64,000 nucleotides of DNA from Nicotiana tabacum (lineage: Eukaryota; Streptophyta; Magnoliopsida; Solanales; Solanaceae). Below the pieces are notes generated by a model. The model ran no database searches. It was not told the DNA's origin and saw nothing but the letters and a program-made list of their open reading frames with translations. The stretch covers positions 38,327,804 through 38,391,803 of the forward strand of contig NC_134096.1 of assembly GCF_000715075.1 (NCBI RefSeq), in the 5' to 3' direction. Positions 20,646-33,710 of this stretch are shown in pieces (within the stretch, counting starts at the first letter, position 1; every line of letters starts with the position of its first letter). Position numbers and translations under genes: made by a program.

Positions 20646-22335
20646 TGTCACGACCCAAACTGATAGGCCATGATGAGTGCCCGAGTCCTATCTGTCGAAC
20701 ACCCCTAAGCATGCATCTAAGATATAAACATAAATTAATGGTAGGTCATGAATAATATATGTCAATAAACTGCTGAATTACGTGAATAACATACGTGAAG
20801 GAAACATGTCCAAAGGACATATATATATATATATATACATGCGGAATATAGTAGGGCGAGCCGGCAAGGCTACTATGGACAACTACATTTCCAAGACTGG
20901 AAGCCGACAAGGCCACATACTATCCAACTATATATAACTGTCTATAGACCTATAATAGAGTGTACAACTGTATAAAGGATGAGACTGGGTCCCGTCATAC
21001 CCATATGTATACAAACACATCGTACCAAAACTCAAAGCAGCTTCGGATCAAATGGAGCACACCAACTCTCACTGATCAAGGATCTTAAGAAGGGGGATTG
21101 TCAGCCTGTCTTCATGCACCTGTGGGCATGAAACGCAGCGCCCCCAGGCAAAAGGGACGTTAGTATGAATAATGTACCGAGAATGTAAGGCATGAAAATT
21201 AGTCCACAAAAGACATAAATGAAACATGGAGTAAAGGAATCCACCTGTAAGTCTAAATAACTTTGTGAATCCTGAAACATTTATAATGTCATGTACATGC
21301 GTATAAATGTCATATCATACATAGGTATAGGTGTACATAACATCATCAAGCCTCTGAGGGCATCTCATCATATCATCTCGGCCATTGTAGGCAAAATCAT
21401 CAACATATACCAGCTAATCAGGTGGTGGTGCGTATATAACGCCGTAACCTTTTCCCATATCCCATATACATATAATATATGTGTATATAACGCCATCTGG
21501 TCATGGGTCAATGTACATGTATAGATGAATGAAATGCATAAGAAATACGTTAATAAGATTTCTTGGAATGTTATAAGATCAATATGCCTTTCGGATAAAC
21601 TTTATCAACTTTGTATTTTTCTAAGACCCGTGAACAAAAGATATAATAATAATAAGTCACATGGGGAATCAAGAACATAGACACCCCTAGTACTTCTATG
21701 AATAGAGTCATTTATGAAAGCTGTGCATTTACCCATTTTGTTTGTACTGTATGAATCATGCCAAAAAGAAACAAGGGATAGCCTTAACTTACCTGAACCG
21801 ATTCTCTTGACAAGCCCTCTAACACACGTCAATCGCGATGAAACTTGTAACGGCGAGATCGCAATAGAAAACTATCTGTATGATATTCTTGAGAAAGGTT
21901 ACACCGTACTCCCTTAGAATCGCAAATCTCACTTTGCTAAGTAGTCTTGTATGAATTTTGTTGTAGTAAATCACGTTGCTATCATAAAATCTTGTATGAG
22001 TTTGCTGAAGCTTTCTTTCCTTACATTGTAGAGATATAAGCATATCCCTTAAGTGATTTAGAGAGGTTTTTAAGCTTAGTGGGTTTGGGCCCCACTTATG
22101 TGGTGACTTAGCCACAAAACTCTCTTAAATGTGCCAACTTGCTACATGAATTAAGAGTCACTAATTGGGCATAGCTTGCTGCCACGTTGGGGAGGGATTA
22201 AGCTTATCCAAATATATTAATTACTTAGTTAATCTCCCACTAAAATCACTAATTATTCACATAATTAAGAATTATTCCAAATTACTTAAAATACTACTCA
22301 CTTTTAACATACCTTATACACCTTACTATCGTGGA
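20646..22335 (-). repeat. 5' LTR of element B, truncated
   Basis: Starts TGTCACGACCC next to the primer site and follows the family B order (conserved box near 21120-21165; 'gggatagcc' near 21773) until about 22335. There it diverges, leaving the last roughly 350 bp of the LTR missing. A (TA)n run lies at about 20818-20838. Confidence 0.8.
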
Positions 22336-23955
22336 TCATCATCATAAATGACAAATAGAATATTCCGGAAAACACAACTTTAGGTTCATTAGTAATGAAG
22401 GCTTTAAACACAATGGACGTCTTTCCAAGAAATGAAGTGAAATGATTGACAATCGAAGCACAAGTTAAAATCATAAACAAGTAACACATCATTTATTCTT
22501 CAAATACTTTTCCCCAAAAAAGGGCAATGCACAATTTCAACTCACTAATATGTAATAACGCAAAACACATCGAAACTACTTAGAAAGCATAGCATTAGTT
22601 AAAACAGCCACATATGGGCATCACTTGAGTTCAAAAGCTTTTAGGCAATTCTATTTTTGAAGTCAATTTCGGAACAGTTGAATCAAAGCTCATTTCATAA
22701 CCTTTCCCACATCATTTCATTTTATTGGCACCATTGGCCACAAGTATAATTTTCATCCGTGGCACATTGGCCACACTTGATACCTCCAACTCGCTTATTT
22801 CACTTCTAACCATCTTTATAGATTATCAACAATAGGACATTTTCAATCAAGACTTTAGCTACACATATGAGCAATTAAGAGTCTTAAGCATATTGATATT
22901 TTCACACACAATTTGGCATCATAGCCTTCATTTGAAACATGACTCAAAGACATGGTATTTTAATACACATATCATTCTTAAACACATTCCCAAAGGATAA
23001 CATAATGTGATAGGAACATTCGTAACACATTTTGAATCTTAACTTCTGAACTTATCTAAGAAGGATAGCAAATAGTTGCTCCTCATAATCCAATTATCCA
23101 TTAACTTCACCTTCTTAGACATAGACACATGAAACACCGGGTACACAGAGAACAATAATAGGGAAACAACATACTCATAGTTTGGCCTATTTCCTTCAAG
23201 ATTTCATAAGGCCTAATGTGACTGCACATACTTTACCTTCCTTAACAATTCACCTAACATATTCATATCAAAAATCTTGAGAATAACCTGTTCACTTTTT
23301 TCAACTCTAAAGCCCTACGCCGAACACCCAAACTAAACCTTTGGCGACCTCCAACAATTACTCTAAGATGTGCTAACTCGAATATGACCATAAAACTTCC
23401 TATCCAAAATGTTTGATCATGGAATGAGGCTTCTTCTTTGACATGTTTGAACCTTCAACCCCCATAAGTTACTATAAATAGGAACAACAAGGTTCGAGAT
23501 TTGGCTGGAATTATTCAAGAATCCATCAACGTGCCGAGAAGGGTATTTTAAGAGGTTATATTCTAAGAGACATGAGGGTGACCACCAATAGTGCTGCCAC
23601 GATTAATCATTGTGACGAAATCATCGATTCAACAAATGAAGCATAGAGTTGCCTAGTAGGCATTGATAATGTAGGGAAAATCAGTTTAACTCGAAATGAG
23701 AATATTTTGGCACCCTGAATGTGCTATGGGTTTCAAAATACATGAAATTGCATTATGCTCTTAACGATAACTAGCACAAGGGATCTATGCCACAAGCCGA
23801 TGAGGATGAAAAAGAAGTTGAGCACTTGTGAGATTATTATCATTCTGACAGCTTAACCCTTTATAATAGTTGATCCTATATGAGAGGACTAGAGATACAA
23901 CAAACTTGTCTTTCAAATCAATATGCTCATCATATGTTCCAGAATCTGAAACATC
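22336..23955 (-). other. Degraded gypsy DNA and unclassified sequence
   Basis: Part of this stretch resembles LTR sequence of a further minus-strand gypsy element ('ttggcaccattggccaca' near 22725-22742). It precedes an integrase C-terminal remnant described separately. From about 23460 to 23955 no feature is recognised. Its last bases are the target of element E (ACATC). Confidence 0.4.
23050..23300 (-). pseudogene. Integrase C-terminal remnant of a chromovirus
   Basis: On the minus strand, fragments in shifting frames read RPYEILKEIGQ (complement of about 23183-23213) and VYPVFHVSMSKK (complement of about 23114-23152). These match the SPRYIGPYEIL and HPVFHVSMLKK blocks of Tekay-type integrase C-termini. 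No open frame remains. Confidence 0.55.
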
Positions 23956-25965
23956 TGTCATGACCCAAACCGATGGGCTGCGGCGGGCACCCCATACCCT
24001 TACTCAACCGAGTACCAACGTAACGTATCTTTCTTATTACATCATCATAGGTAAGTGCGCCAGAAAGGGCGTCATGAGATAAAAAGAGTAAACATGAGGG
24101 TATACCCGACATAGAATGACCCAACCTGATATAGAAACTCATACTTGTGACAAACGGGCCTATAAGACCAATGTGATCCATTATATACTTAAAACATAAG
24201 CCGACAAAGCCATATAAGTATCCGTATACATGACATCTGTCTACAAGCTTCTAAGAGTACATACTTATTATAAAGGTCGAGAAAGGGCCCCTCCATACCA
24301 AATAATACACGTCCAAATCATAGTGACCAAACAAGTAACTCCGGAGCAAATGGAGCGCACTAATATCTTCCGCTGAGCTAATAGCCTACTTGGACGACTC
24401 TCAACATGTCTATCGGGACCTGTGGGCATGAAATACAGCGTTCCCAGGCAAAAAGGATGTCAATACAAATAATGTACTGAGTATGTAAGGAATTAAAATC
24501 AGTAAATAATAGACATGAGAGAAACATGAAGTAAACGACTCAACATGTAAGTCTGAACAACTCTATGAATCATTAATATTTACAATGTCATGCATATGCG
24601 TATAAATGTCATACCATGCTTAGGTATATGCATTCATAACATCATCAAGCCTTTGAGGGCATCCCATCATATCATCTCGGCAACTGTGGGAAAAGCATCA
24701 ACGTATACCAGCTGATCAGGTGGTGGTGCGTATATAATGCCATATCCTTTTCCCATATCCCATATACATATAATATATGCGTATATAACGCCATCTGGTC
24801 ATGGGTCAATGTACATGTATAAATGCATGAAATGCATAAGAGGTTGCGTTAATAAGATTTCTCGGAATGTCACAAGATCAATATGCCTTTTGGATAACTT
24901 TATCAACTACATATTTTTCTGAGACCCATGAATAGAAAATATAATAATAAGACACATAGAAAATCAAGAATATAGACACCCCTAGTATTTCTATGATAAA
25001 GTCATTTATGAAAGCTGTATTTTTTCTCGTTTTGTTTGTATCGTATGAATCATGCCAAAAGGAAAGAAGGGATAGCCTTAATATACCTGAACCGATTCTC
25101 TTGACAATCCCTCTAACACACGTTAATTGCGACAAAACACATAACAACGGATCGAAGTAGGGGAAAATCCGTACGATATTCTTGAAAAATATTGCACCGT
25201 ACTTCTTTAGAATCCCAAATCCCACATTGCTATAGTATTAAGTAGTCTTCGTATGAAATGTTGAAGCAAATCACGTTGCTATTGCAAACAATGATCTTTG
25301 CTGAAGCTTTCTTCCGTGACTTAGTATATATGTGCATTCATTTTATGAATTAAAGAGAGGTCTTTTAAGTCTTTGGGTGTGGGCCCCACTTATGAGGTGG
25401 CTTAGCCACATAATCCTCTAACTTGCCACCTTACCATCATAACTTATAAGTCATTAATTTGGGGTGGTTTGCTGCCACGTTCGGGAGGGGGGAAGGGGGG
25501 TGGATTAGGCTTATCAAAAATTATGATTAATTAGTTAATCTCCCACCAAAATCATTAATTACCCAATTACCAACATCATTAGGAATTATCTCAAATTAAT
25601 TAAAATACTACTCACTTTTAACACACTTTATGTATCCTACTATCATGGTCATGTGGTACCTTGTATGGTACTAGTCCATAAATATGGGGTATTGTAACTT
25701 GGACCATATTTTATCTCAAAATGTCAAACTTTGACAAAATTTATTTTCTTCGATTTGCTTACCTTCTCACCTTCACGAATTTACTCATCACTTGTTTGAA
25801 ATAACATAATACTTATAATCTCAAAATAATCTCATTCCCAAGCTTACGTCGATTAACTTACGACGAAAGTTTAACGTACGAAAATGCGAGATATAACATT
25901 TCATTTCCAAGCTTGTATCAATTTACTTATGGCGTACTTTCACGTATGAAACATGGGGTGTAACA
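23956..25965 (-). repeat. 3' LTR of element E
   Basis: A full-length family B LTR (2,010 bp), TGTCATGACCC to ...GGGGTGTAACA on the plus strand. It is uninterrupted, so it serves as the reference for locating the insertion points in the other copies. Confidence 0.9.
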
Positions 25966-27988
25966 TCATTGCCCCCTTTGGAACATTCGTCCTCAAATGT
26001 TAACTGACGAATTTATCATTATCATAACCTATAGTTCTTGCGAATACTTTAGTACTCTCCTCGCCATCTAGGCAATTGTTCTGTGAATAATTCCAAAGGC
26101 CAGGGCATTGCACCCTTTAGGCCTCTTTCTCATACCACGACTTGTGGTCGGAATCCTTTCAATCTCGAACTGTTGCTATCTTCTATCATGCAGCTTGTAC
26201 GACTCTGACCTTGTAAATGCGGTTATGCGACTCTTCTGTCCGTGTTCCTCCAGCTTTTAGCCCATCTCTAGGTCTCACTTTGTGAACATATATAGAGCTT
26301 GACAAGATGTCCCTCTGGGCATCTATAAGTACACTAAAGTTCTCTGCTCGGTACTTTGTTAAACTTACGTATATTGCTATATCTTATTTCATAAACTGGG
26401 TTATCCATCCGTATGACTTTACTGCATCTAGGTAGGTCATAATGTACCATAACTCCTGCTTCGATTTATCGTTACTGAGGTCTTCTACCAAACTCCAAGT
26501 TACTCTTAAGCTATTAATCATATATGTATAAGTCTAAGTCCTTTAATGCTTTCTCATTACTGTTCATCTTAAGAATGACGGCCTAATCTCATCTCATACT
26601 TTGTAACTTTTATCCATCCATTGTTGATTCACCTCAATATTGATTTATAATCTACCACTGATAACTTGACCTTTTATGTAACACTGCTTCTAGGGCTCAC
26701 GTCGCATCGAGGAACATTTGAAGTGATTTTCTTGATCCACCTGGGGGCGATACAATACTATACTTCCATAACCGTATTTCATAGCATCCCGATGTGATTT
26801 ACCTTATATGGGTATTTTAATCCTGTACAATTCATGAAATCATTAATCAATCGAAGGCCCAAACATCATCCTTCATCTATCACAATTACACCCTCATTCT
26901 ACTACCAGGGCGCCATTCTATTTCTTCTAAATGCTACTAGTCATAGACTCCTTTGAGTTTATTCAGGCTATACTGAGTTTTCTATAACTTAGAGAAACCA
27001 CCAGCTCTCTTGTTTTCATGGGCTTAATCCTGAGGACTTATCGATTCTCGTCACCTTCTCACTCGCCCTTTCTTATCCTTATTCCTGTCTTCCTAAAACC
27101 TTGCCGCTTACCATACTTTAGCTTGCGATCTACACATATCTATTTATACTACTCACAACCTTCCTTCAACTTGCTTGCACCATATATTTCCTTATGTCAT
27201 TCTAGAACATCAAGCGAGACATCACATCGTCTCAAACTCTTCTTTGCTCTCTTGACTAGATCTCTCGATACCTAGAAACCATAGGTTGGAAGATATGCCA
27301 CTAACGACACCGCTATCATTCCTGCATACTGAATCCCGGTGCTTCTAGCCTTCTATCCGAAGTATGGACTATTCAAAACCTTCTATATTTGAGTATCCCG
27401 TACGTTGTTCACCTTTACCTTACTTACCGTAAAATCTCGCATCACATCTTCTATCTCTTTCATGACCTCCCTTCCACATAGGTATAATTCACATCCAAAA
27501 TTTGAAGCTCTATTATAATACGTGCACCTCTAGTGTATACACAATCCGATGGTAGCTCCATACTGACTTCTTATGAGGCTGGTACTCTTTTAACTAGCTT
27601 TCTTGTAGAGTCGTTATAGAATATTATTGTTGTACTATCTCTCTTGCACCTCTGATATTAAGAGTGATTCTTCTATGTTCTCAATCATGATTTCTATAAT
27701 TTTTTTGGTCCAATAATCAAACTCCTGATTTACTTGGTTGATGTAACTCTTTAGTTTCCTCTTCCTTCTGATCAGCCTTTATTTAGGTTTAAGCTATCTT
27801 CCGATCTGCGGCTCATGGTATTAGTTATTACTTTAGCCTTTCATGGGCTCTAGGGAATATCCGTGATACCATCTTCCAAAAATTCAATCCTTTGTCTATG
27901 ACCTGGACTCAATTCTTTCTTTTAACTTATACCGGAGTCTTCTACGGTTGTATGATTGACAACATATATGCTGCATGGATAATACTCC
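25966..27988 (-). other. Internal region of element E, 3' part
   Basis: About 2 kb with T- and C-rich plus-strand composition and no long open frame on the minus (sense) strand. The 85-residue plus-strand frame at 27018-27275 has no domain and opposes the element's sense. No gag, RT or integrase motif was recognised. Confidence 0.6.
25971..25981 (-). other. Polypurine tract of element E
   Basis: The minus strand reads CCAAAGGGGGC a few bases before TGTTACACCCC of the 3' LTR. The text before it (GAGGACGAATGTTCC) resembles the usual end of chromovirus coding regions. Confidence 0.7.
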
Positions 27989-29817
27989 TGTTACACCCCA
28001 TGTTTTTGTATGTGGAAGTATGCCATAAATAATTGATATAAGCTCGGAAATAAGATGTTACATTCCGCATTTTCGTACGTTAAAGTTTCGTCGTAAGCTA
28101 ATCGACGTAAGTTCGGGAATGAGATTATTTTGAGATTATAAGCATTATGCTATTTCAAACAAGTGATGAATAAATTCATGAAGGTGAGAGGGTAAGCAAA
28201 TCAAAGAAAATTAATTTTTGTCAAAGTTTGACATGTTGGAATAAAATACGGTCCGAGCTAAAATACCCGGTATTTATGGTCTAGTGCCATACAAGGTACC
28301 GCATGACCATGATAGTAAGGTGTATAAGGTATGTTAAAAGCGGGTAGTATTTTAACTAATTTGAGATAATTCTTAATTATGTGAGTAATTGGTTAATTAT
28401 TGGATTAGTGAGGGAAAACAAAGTTGATTAAGGAGTCTTGGATAAGCCGAAGGTGCCCAAACGTGGCAGCAAATGAAAGTGACTCACAAATAAAAAATGT
28501 GACTCTTTTGCTAAGTGATAAGGTGTCATATTTAAAGGCTTGGTCGTCAAAGGTGTGGGGCCACACCCATTAATACAAAATTCACAAAAATGAAGATACT
28601 TCATCTTCAAAGTTACGGATGAACTTCAGCAAGAAAGTTTATACAATATTATGATCAAAATTACATAATGTAACAACAAGATTACATAACTGATGGAATT
28701 CTCTTTCTCAACAATATCATACAGATTTTTCTCCTACTTCGATCCGCCGTTATGTGTTGTCGCAATCGACGTGTGTTAGAAGGATTGTCAAGAGAATCGA
28801 CTCAGGTATGTTAAGGTTATCCCTTCTTTCTTTTTGGCATGATCTATACGACACGAACGAAATGAGCAAATGCATAACTTTCATAAATGACTCTATTCAA
28901 AGAAGTATTAGAGATGCCTATGTTCTTGAATTCCCATATGTCTTATTATTCTATCATCTCTTCATGGGTCTCAGAAAATACGTAAGTTGATAAAGTTTGT
29001 TTCATGATATTAATCAGAGGTATAATGGTCTTATGACACTCCGAAAGGTTTTATTGACGTACTTCTCATGCATTGCATTCATTTACATTGACCTATGACT
29101 AGATGGCGTTATATACGCGTATATATGTATATGGGATATGGAAAAAGGTTACGACGTTATATACGCACCACCATCTGATCAACTGGTATACGTTGATAAT
29201 TTGCCCACAGTGGCCGAGATGATATGATGGGATGCCCTCAAAGGCTTGATGATGATATGAACACATATACCTATGCATGGTATGACATTTATACGCATAT
29301 TCATGGCATTGTAAATATAAATGTTTCATAGAGCTATTCAGACTTACATGTCGAGTCTTTTACTCCATGTTTCTCTCACGTCTATTATTTTACTGATTTT
29401 TATTCCTTATATACTCGGTACATTACTTGTACTGACGTCCCTTTTTCTTGGGGACACTGCGTTTCATACCCGCAGGTCCCGATAGACAGGTCGAGAGTCC
29501 TCCAAGTAGGCTATTAGCTCAGCGGAAGGTGTTGGTGCACGCTCCATTTGCTCTGGAGTTGCTTGTTTGGTCAGTAAGATTTAGACGTGTATTGTTTGAT
29601 ATGGCGGGGCTCTGTACTGACCTTTATGATAATTATGTATTCTTAGAGGCTTGTAGATAGATGTCATGTACGTAAATGATTGTACGGTCTTTTCGGCCTA
29701 TGTTTAGTGTAAGAGTGGTTATATATGATAGTATGATACGAAAAGATATATTATGTTGGTACTTGGTTGAGTAAGGTACCGGGTGCCCGGCGCGGCCTAT
29801 CGGTTTGGGTCGTGACA
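27989..29817 (+). repeat. Solo LTR of family B inside element E
   Basis: 1,829 bp, TGTTACACCCC to ...GGGTCGTGACA, in plus sense and thus opposite to its host. It is flanked directly by ACTCC on both sides (27984-27988 and 29818-29822), with no primer site or internal DNA next to it. That is the signature of an insertion later reduced to one LTR by recombination between its two LTRs. Small open frames within it are not genes. Confidence 0.9.
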
Positions 29818-32405
29818 ACTCCGAAATCTTAAGTGCATTCATAACGTAACTAACTTTGGATCATTGATCGAATAACTCTTTTCGTTCCTTCTCAACTTTC
29901 TTTAAATGTAAGTACTTACTTTTCCTGGTCATTATGCCACTTGTTGCATGAATACTTGGCTTATCTTAATGCCCACACATATTGGAATTCCATACGACCT
30001 ATATGATCTTGAATATCACCTTTTGATGATTTTTTTTCTTCTTCTCCCCGTTCATTAGCCACGATAGGTGCCACTTTCTTATAGAGTGAATACAATGTTA
30101 TCGTGAGACTGTTGTTATACGACCATTTCCTCTTTAGGTCACTGAGCTTAGGTTGAAGCTTTCTCCCTTATTTCCTCAGCTAGTCTATTCATTGTAGTAC
30201 TTAGGGAGGACCCTCTGACTCTTGTAAAGCTGCGAGCTTATTACATCGTATACTCGACAGATTTTTTGATGTCCTTCCTCACCTATAATTATCTCTAGTT
30301 ACGTACCTCCCTTCCCTTGTGTTCGTAGGTTTACTTCTGAACTGAATTCTTTTTGACCGTTTCCCAGTGGAACTCTTTTTTTTTCATAACACTTATACGA
30401 CACCTTTAACTACCCTAACTCTTATCTGAATCTTTCTCAAGGATCACGATGTCATATCTGCAAGACTGAATTCCCATGTTGGTGTTCACTATGTTTATCT
30501 TGCACAATCTGTTAATTTGTCTGTATCATTTTGTCTAGCCATAACTAGGCTCTTCCTGAATCAACTACTAACTACTCGTTGACCCATGCTCATATCAATA
30601 TTTCACGTAATCTTTCTCGGGTTATTTCTTTTGTCTTAACTTACCTCTCGCACTGGCTCCTTATTTATCAAAAACATTCCGGGCCGAAACCCTTACTTCC
30701 TCTCCTTGACGTCGTGCTTGCATAATGTTCTGGAATCGTAGCATATCTATAGGATTTGAATAAGTGCAATCTCATTCCCTTTTCATTTTTATCGCATTCT
30801 TCCTTTACCATTCCATAGTTACTAGAACCACTTAATTCTGACTTAATGCCACATCATTCCATATTCCCCTCTTTAGGGGAGTACTAAGATTTAGAGCTTT
30901 GACGATCTACATATAGATGTTTTACCTCTTCATCTTTGGCGTCTTTTCACATCATCGATGACCCTTACTCGCCTTGTGGTAATCCTTTTGTACCAAGAAT
31001 AACAAAATTCCTTACTCACAAGGGTGACATTTAGTGTAACTGGCACACATAGTCCCTTAACCTTAACTTTGCTCACATTGCTTGCTTTAGGGAAGCGTTT
31101 TCCTGAATGGCCTTTAAAGGTTATTCTTCTGTCATCCATTCTATTATCGCCGAAATGCAATCTCTGAAATTCTCATGATGCCGACTATTGCTCAGTCCCT
31201 AATTCACGTTTAGTTTATCTTGCTCACCAGTCCATACTGATTTTTATTACTCTGGGGTCTAACTTTTCCTTCTGGTAATCACGTTAGAGTCACGAACTTA
31301 TTTCTCAAAATGAGGCTATGGCTTTATGGCCTATACTCCTTTGTTGTCTCAAGGCTTGTCACCTCTCGTCCTTTCCTTCACTTGACTATAGACTCTGTAA
31401 TTCTGTCATTATTTTTTTTGATCTACCGTTGTCATCCATGTATCACATACTACTCATAATGCTTTATTAACTCTCTTCTTATTTCCCTACTAACATTTAT
31501 GTCTATCACTTTATTCTGAAAACTTTAACAAGACATTCTTTTACTTTTAGCTCCCCTTACTCCATCCACTGGCTCTTCGGGTTGCCTAACATTCTCTCTC
31601 TACTAGGGATGGGAGCCACACTAAGATAATATTTATCCCTTCTAGGCTTCTAGTGCCTATATTTGCAGTACTCATATCTAGCTGTACTATTTTAGAGTGC
31701 ACCGTCTGGGTGTCTCACAAGGACATCTATTAGCACATTTGCAATATCCTTCGGAAATATTAACTAACGCAAACAATCCATTCACTATTTTGGGTTACTC
31801 TAACCCCAGCCAGATCCTAATATCCGTCATTCTCTTATACTACTTTTGTTAGCCCACATAGGGCATAAATGAGATGGGTGTGGCCAATTGTACATACCTC
31901 TGTTATTGTTGAAGGAAACTCAAAAGGCTTATATTTCTCTGCCTGAATTGTAAATACTGATAATCTTCATTGACTGGGCACCTCGTACCCTTTTTTTACT
32001 TGTTGAAACTTGTATCTACCTTCTGAATCTCTCATTACTTTTCACCATATGGGTGGATATATATTCTTACCTTAAGGCTCCTTATCAAAAAGCTTACACG
32101 TCTTAGGACACACATGTTCTGCTATAGACCTCACATTTACTCATCATAAGCATGATGCAAAATCAAGTTCCTCTGACTCCACTCTTCCACGGCCACATTC
32201 AATCTTTTACCAACTGTCTTTCTAGATGTAGTTATTGTCTTATTACGAATAAAATAGAATTTAGGGTCTACCACACGATCTAGAGTAAGAAGAAAAAGTG
32301 TCAGTCCTCAATGCCTTGTAGCCTCCTGCTTATAAGTGTGGTGCGCAACACACCAATAAACAAGACTATACTAGACACGGCTTGTAGACTCCCTAGGACG
32401 GAACT
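29818..32405 (-). other. Internal region of element E, 5' part
   Basis: Continues the non-coding internal DNA after the solo LTR. The last roughly 100 bp before the primer site (32300-32405) resemble the leader of element B (20520-20629), but no gag start follows on the minus strand. The minus frame at 30930-31160 has no domain. Confidence 0.6.
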
Positions 32406-32417
32406 GCTCTAATACCA
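32406..32417 (-). other. Primer binding site, initiator tRNA-Met, element E
   Basis: The minus strand reads TGGTATTAGAGC, one mismatch from the standard site, three bases after the 5' LTR end. Confidence 0.8.
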
Positions 32418-32420
32418 CTT

Positions 32421-32767
32421 TGTCACTACCCAAACCGATGGGCCGCGACGGGCACCCGGTACCTTACTCAACCGAGTACTAACATAATGTATCTTTCTTA
32501 TTACATCATCATAGGTAAGTGGGCTAGAAGGGGCGTCATGAGATAAACAGAGTAAACATGCGGGAATACCCGACATAGAATGAACCAACCTGATATAGAA
32601 ACTCATACCTGTGACATACGAGCCTATAAGGCCAATATGATCCATTATATACTTAAAACGCCGACAAGGCCATATAAGTATATGTATACATGACATCTGT
32701 CTACAAGCCTCTAAGAGTACATACTTAATATAAATGCATGAAATGCATAAGAAGTGCGTTAATAAGA
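32421..32767 (-). repeat. 5' LTR of element E, first segment
   Basis: Matches the start of the 3' LTR up to 'agagtacatactta' (about 32732), then jumps to 'aaatgcatgaaatgcata', skipping about 570 bp present at 24270-24825. It ends with TAAGA at the insertion of C. Confidence 0.85.
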
Positions 32768-33519
32768 TGTCATGACCCAAAATCTCACTCGTCGTGATGG
32801 CGCCTATCTCACTACTAGGCAAGCCAAAAATCTCAATAAACCACAATTTCTCTCAAGTTTGAAAATAAAATAATTAAATTTAGCGGAAGAAATCTCAAAT
32901 TTTCAAATATATCACTCCCGAAACCCGGTGTCACTTAGTACATGAGCATCTAATCTAAATACAAGTCTGGAAAATACGGTCTATAATAGTCTGAGACCAA
33001 ATATAATAAACAAGGAGATAGAGAAGGAGAGACAAGGTCTACGGAACAAGGGAGCTACCTCAAAATCTCCTGAAAATCAACTGCGCGAAAGGATCAACAC
33101 TCGCTATGTCCGGGAACACCTGGATCTGCATACGAAGTGTAGGGTGTAGTATGAGTACAACCAGCTCAGCAAGTAACAATAATAAATAAGGAACTGAAGA
33201 TAGTAACGAGCTACACATTTATGGTTCATTTCCAGTAATTCCAGCAAAGAATAGACATTCTATCAAATCTGATAGTTTAATGTCAAATCAATTTTTATAC
33301 AGTTCCTGTTCATGTAATCCATATATAAAAATCTTTTAGAGATTTCACCACAATGACAACAAGTACAACCTCTGAGGATAACAATCACTCACTGGGCTCC
33401 CAACCCTCATCACGCACTGGGCTCCCAGCCCTCATCACTCACTCTCCATGGGTACACGCGCTCACTAGGGTGTACAGACTCCGTAGAGGCTCCTACAGCC
33501 CAAGCACTATAATCTGCAT

Positions 33520-33710
33520 AGACAACTCACGTGTTGCACGGATAACTCACGTGCCATAATATAACAATCTAGATCCGCACGGCCAACTCACGTGCTATAG
33601 TATAATATAAGGATCCTCACGGCCAACTCACGTGCTATAGTATAATATAAGGATCTGCATGGCCAACCCATGTGCTGCACGGACAACTCACGTGCTATAG
33701 TATCAATATC
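33520..33710. repeat. Tandem array with CACGTG (G-box) cores in LTR of C
   Basis: Units of roughly 38 bp, each with CAACTCACGTGCTATAGTAT or a variant and a GGATC link. At least five CACGTG hexamers lie within 190 bp. The homologous array in the other LTR is at about 39990-40165. CACGTG is the core site of plant bZIP and bHLH factors. Confidence 0.75.

Larger units (their letters stand above)
8494..22335 (-). mobile_element. Element B: internally deleted Ty3-gypsy element hosting element A
   Basis: A minus-strand element. Its 5' LTR is at 20646-22335 (right end lost), primer site at 20630-20641, a gag stub at 19979-20464 and 3' LTR at 8494-9615 plus 19071-19978. The 3' LTR is split by element A. 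The LTR family (sense ends TGTTACACCCC and ...GGTCGTGACA, about 2.0 kb) recurs in element E and as a solo LTR. The internal region is only 667 bp; all of pol is missing. The five bases left of the element are AAAAC; the right flank is lost, so its duplication cannot be checked. Confidence 0.8.

Noticed and set aside
27018..27275. An 85-codon plus-strand frame in the interior of E
   Set aside because: It opposes the element's sense, lacks any recognisable motif and has a composition like its surroundings.
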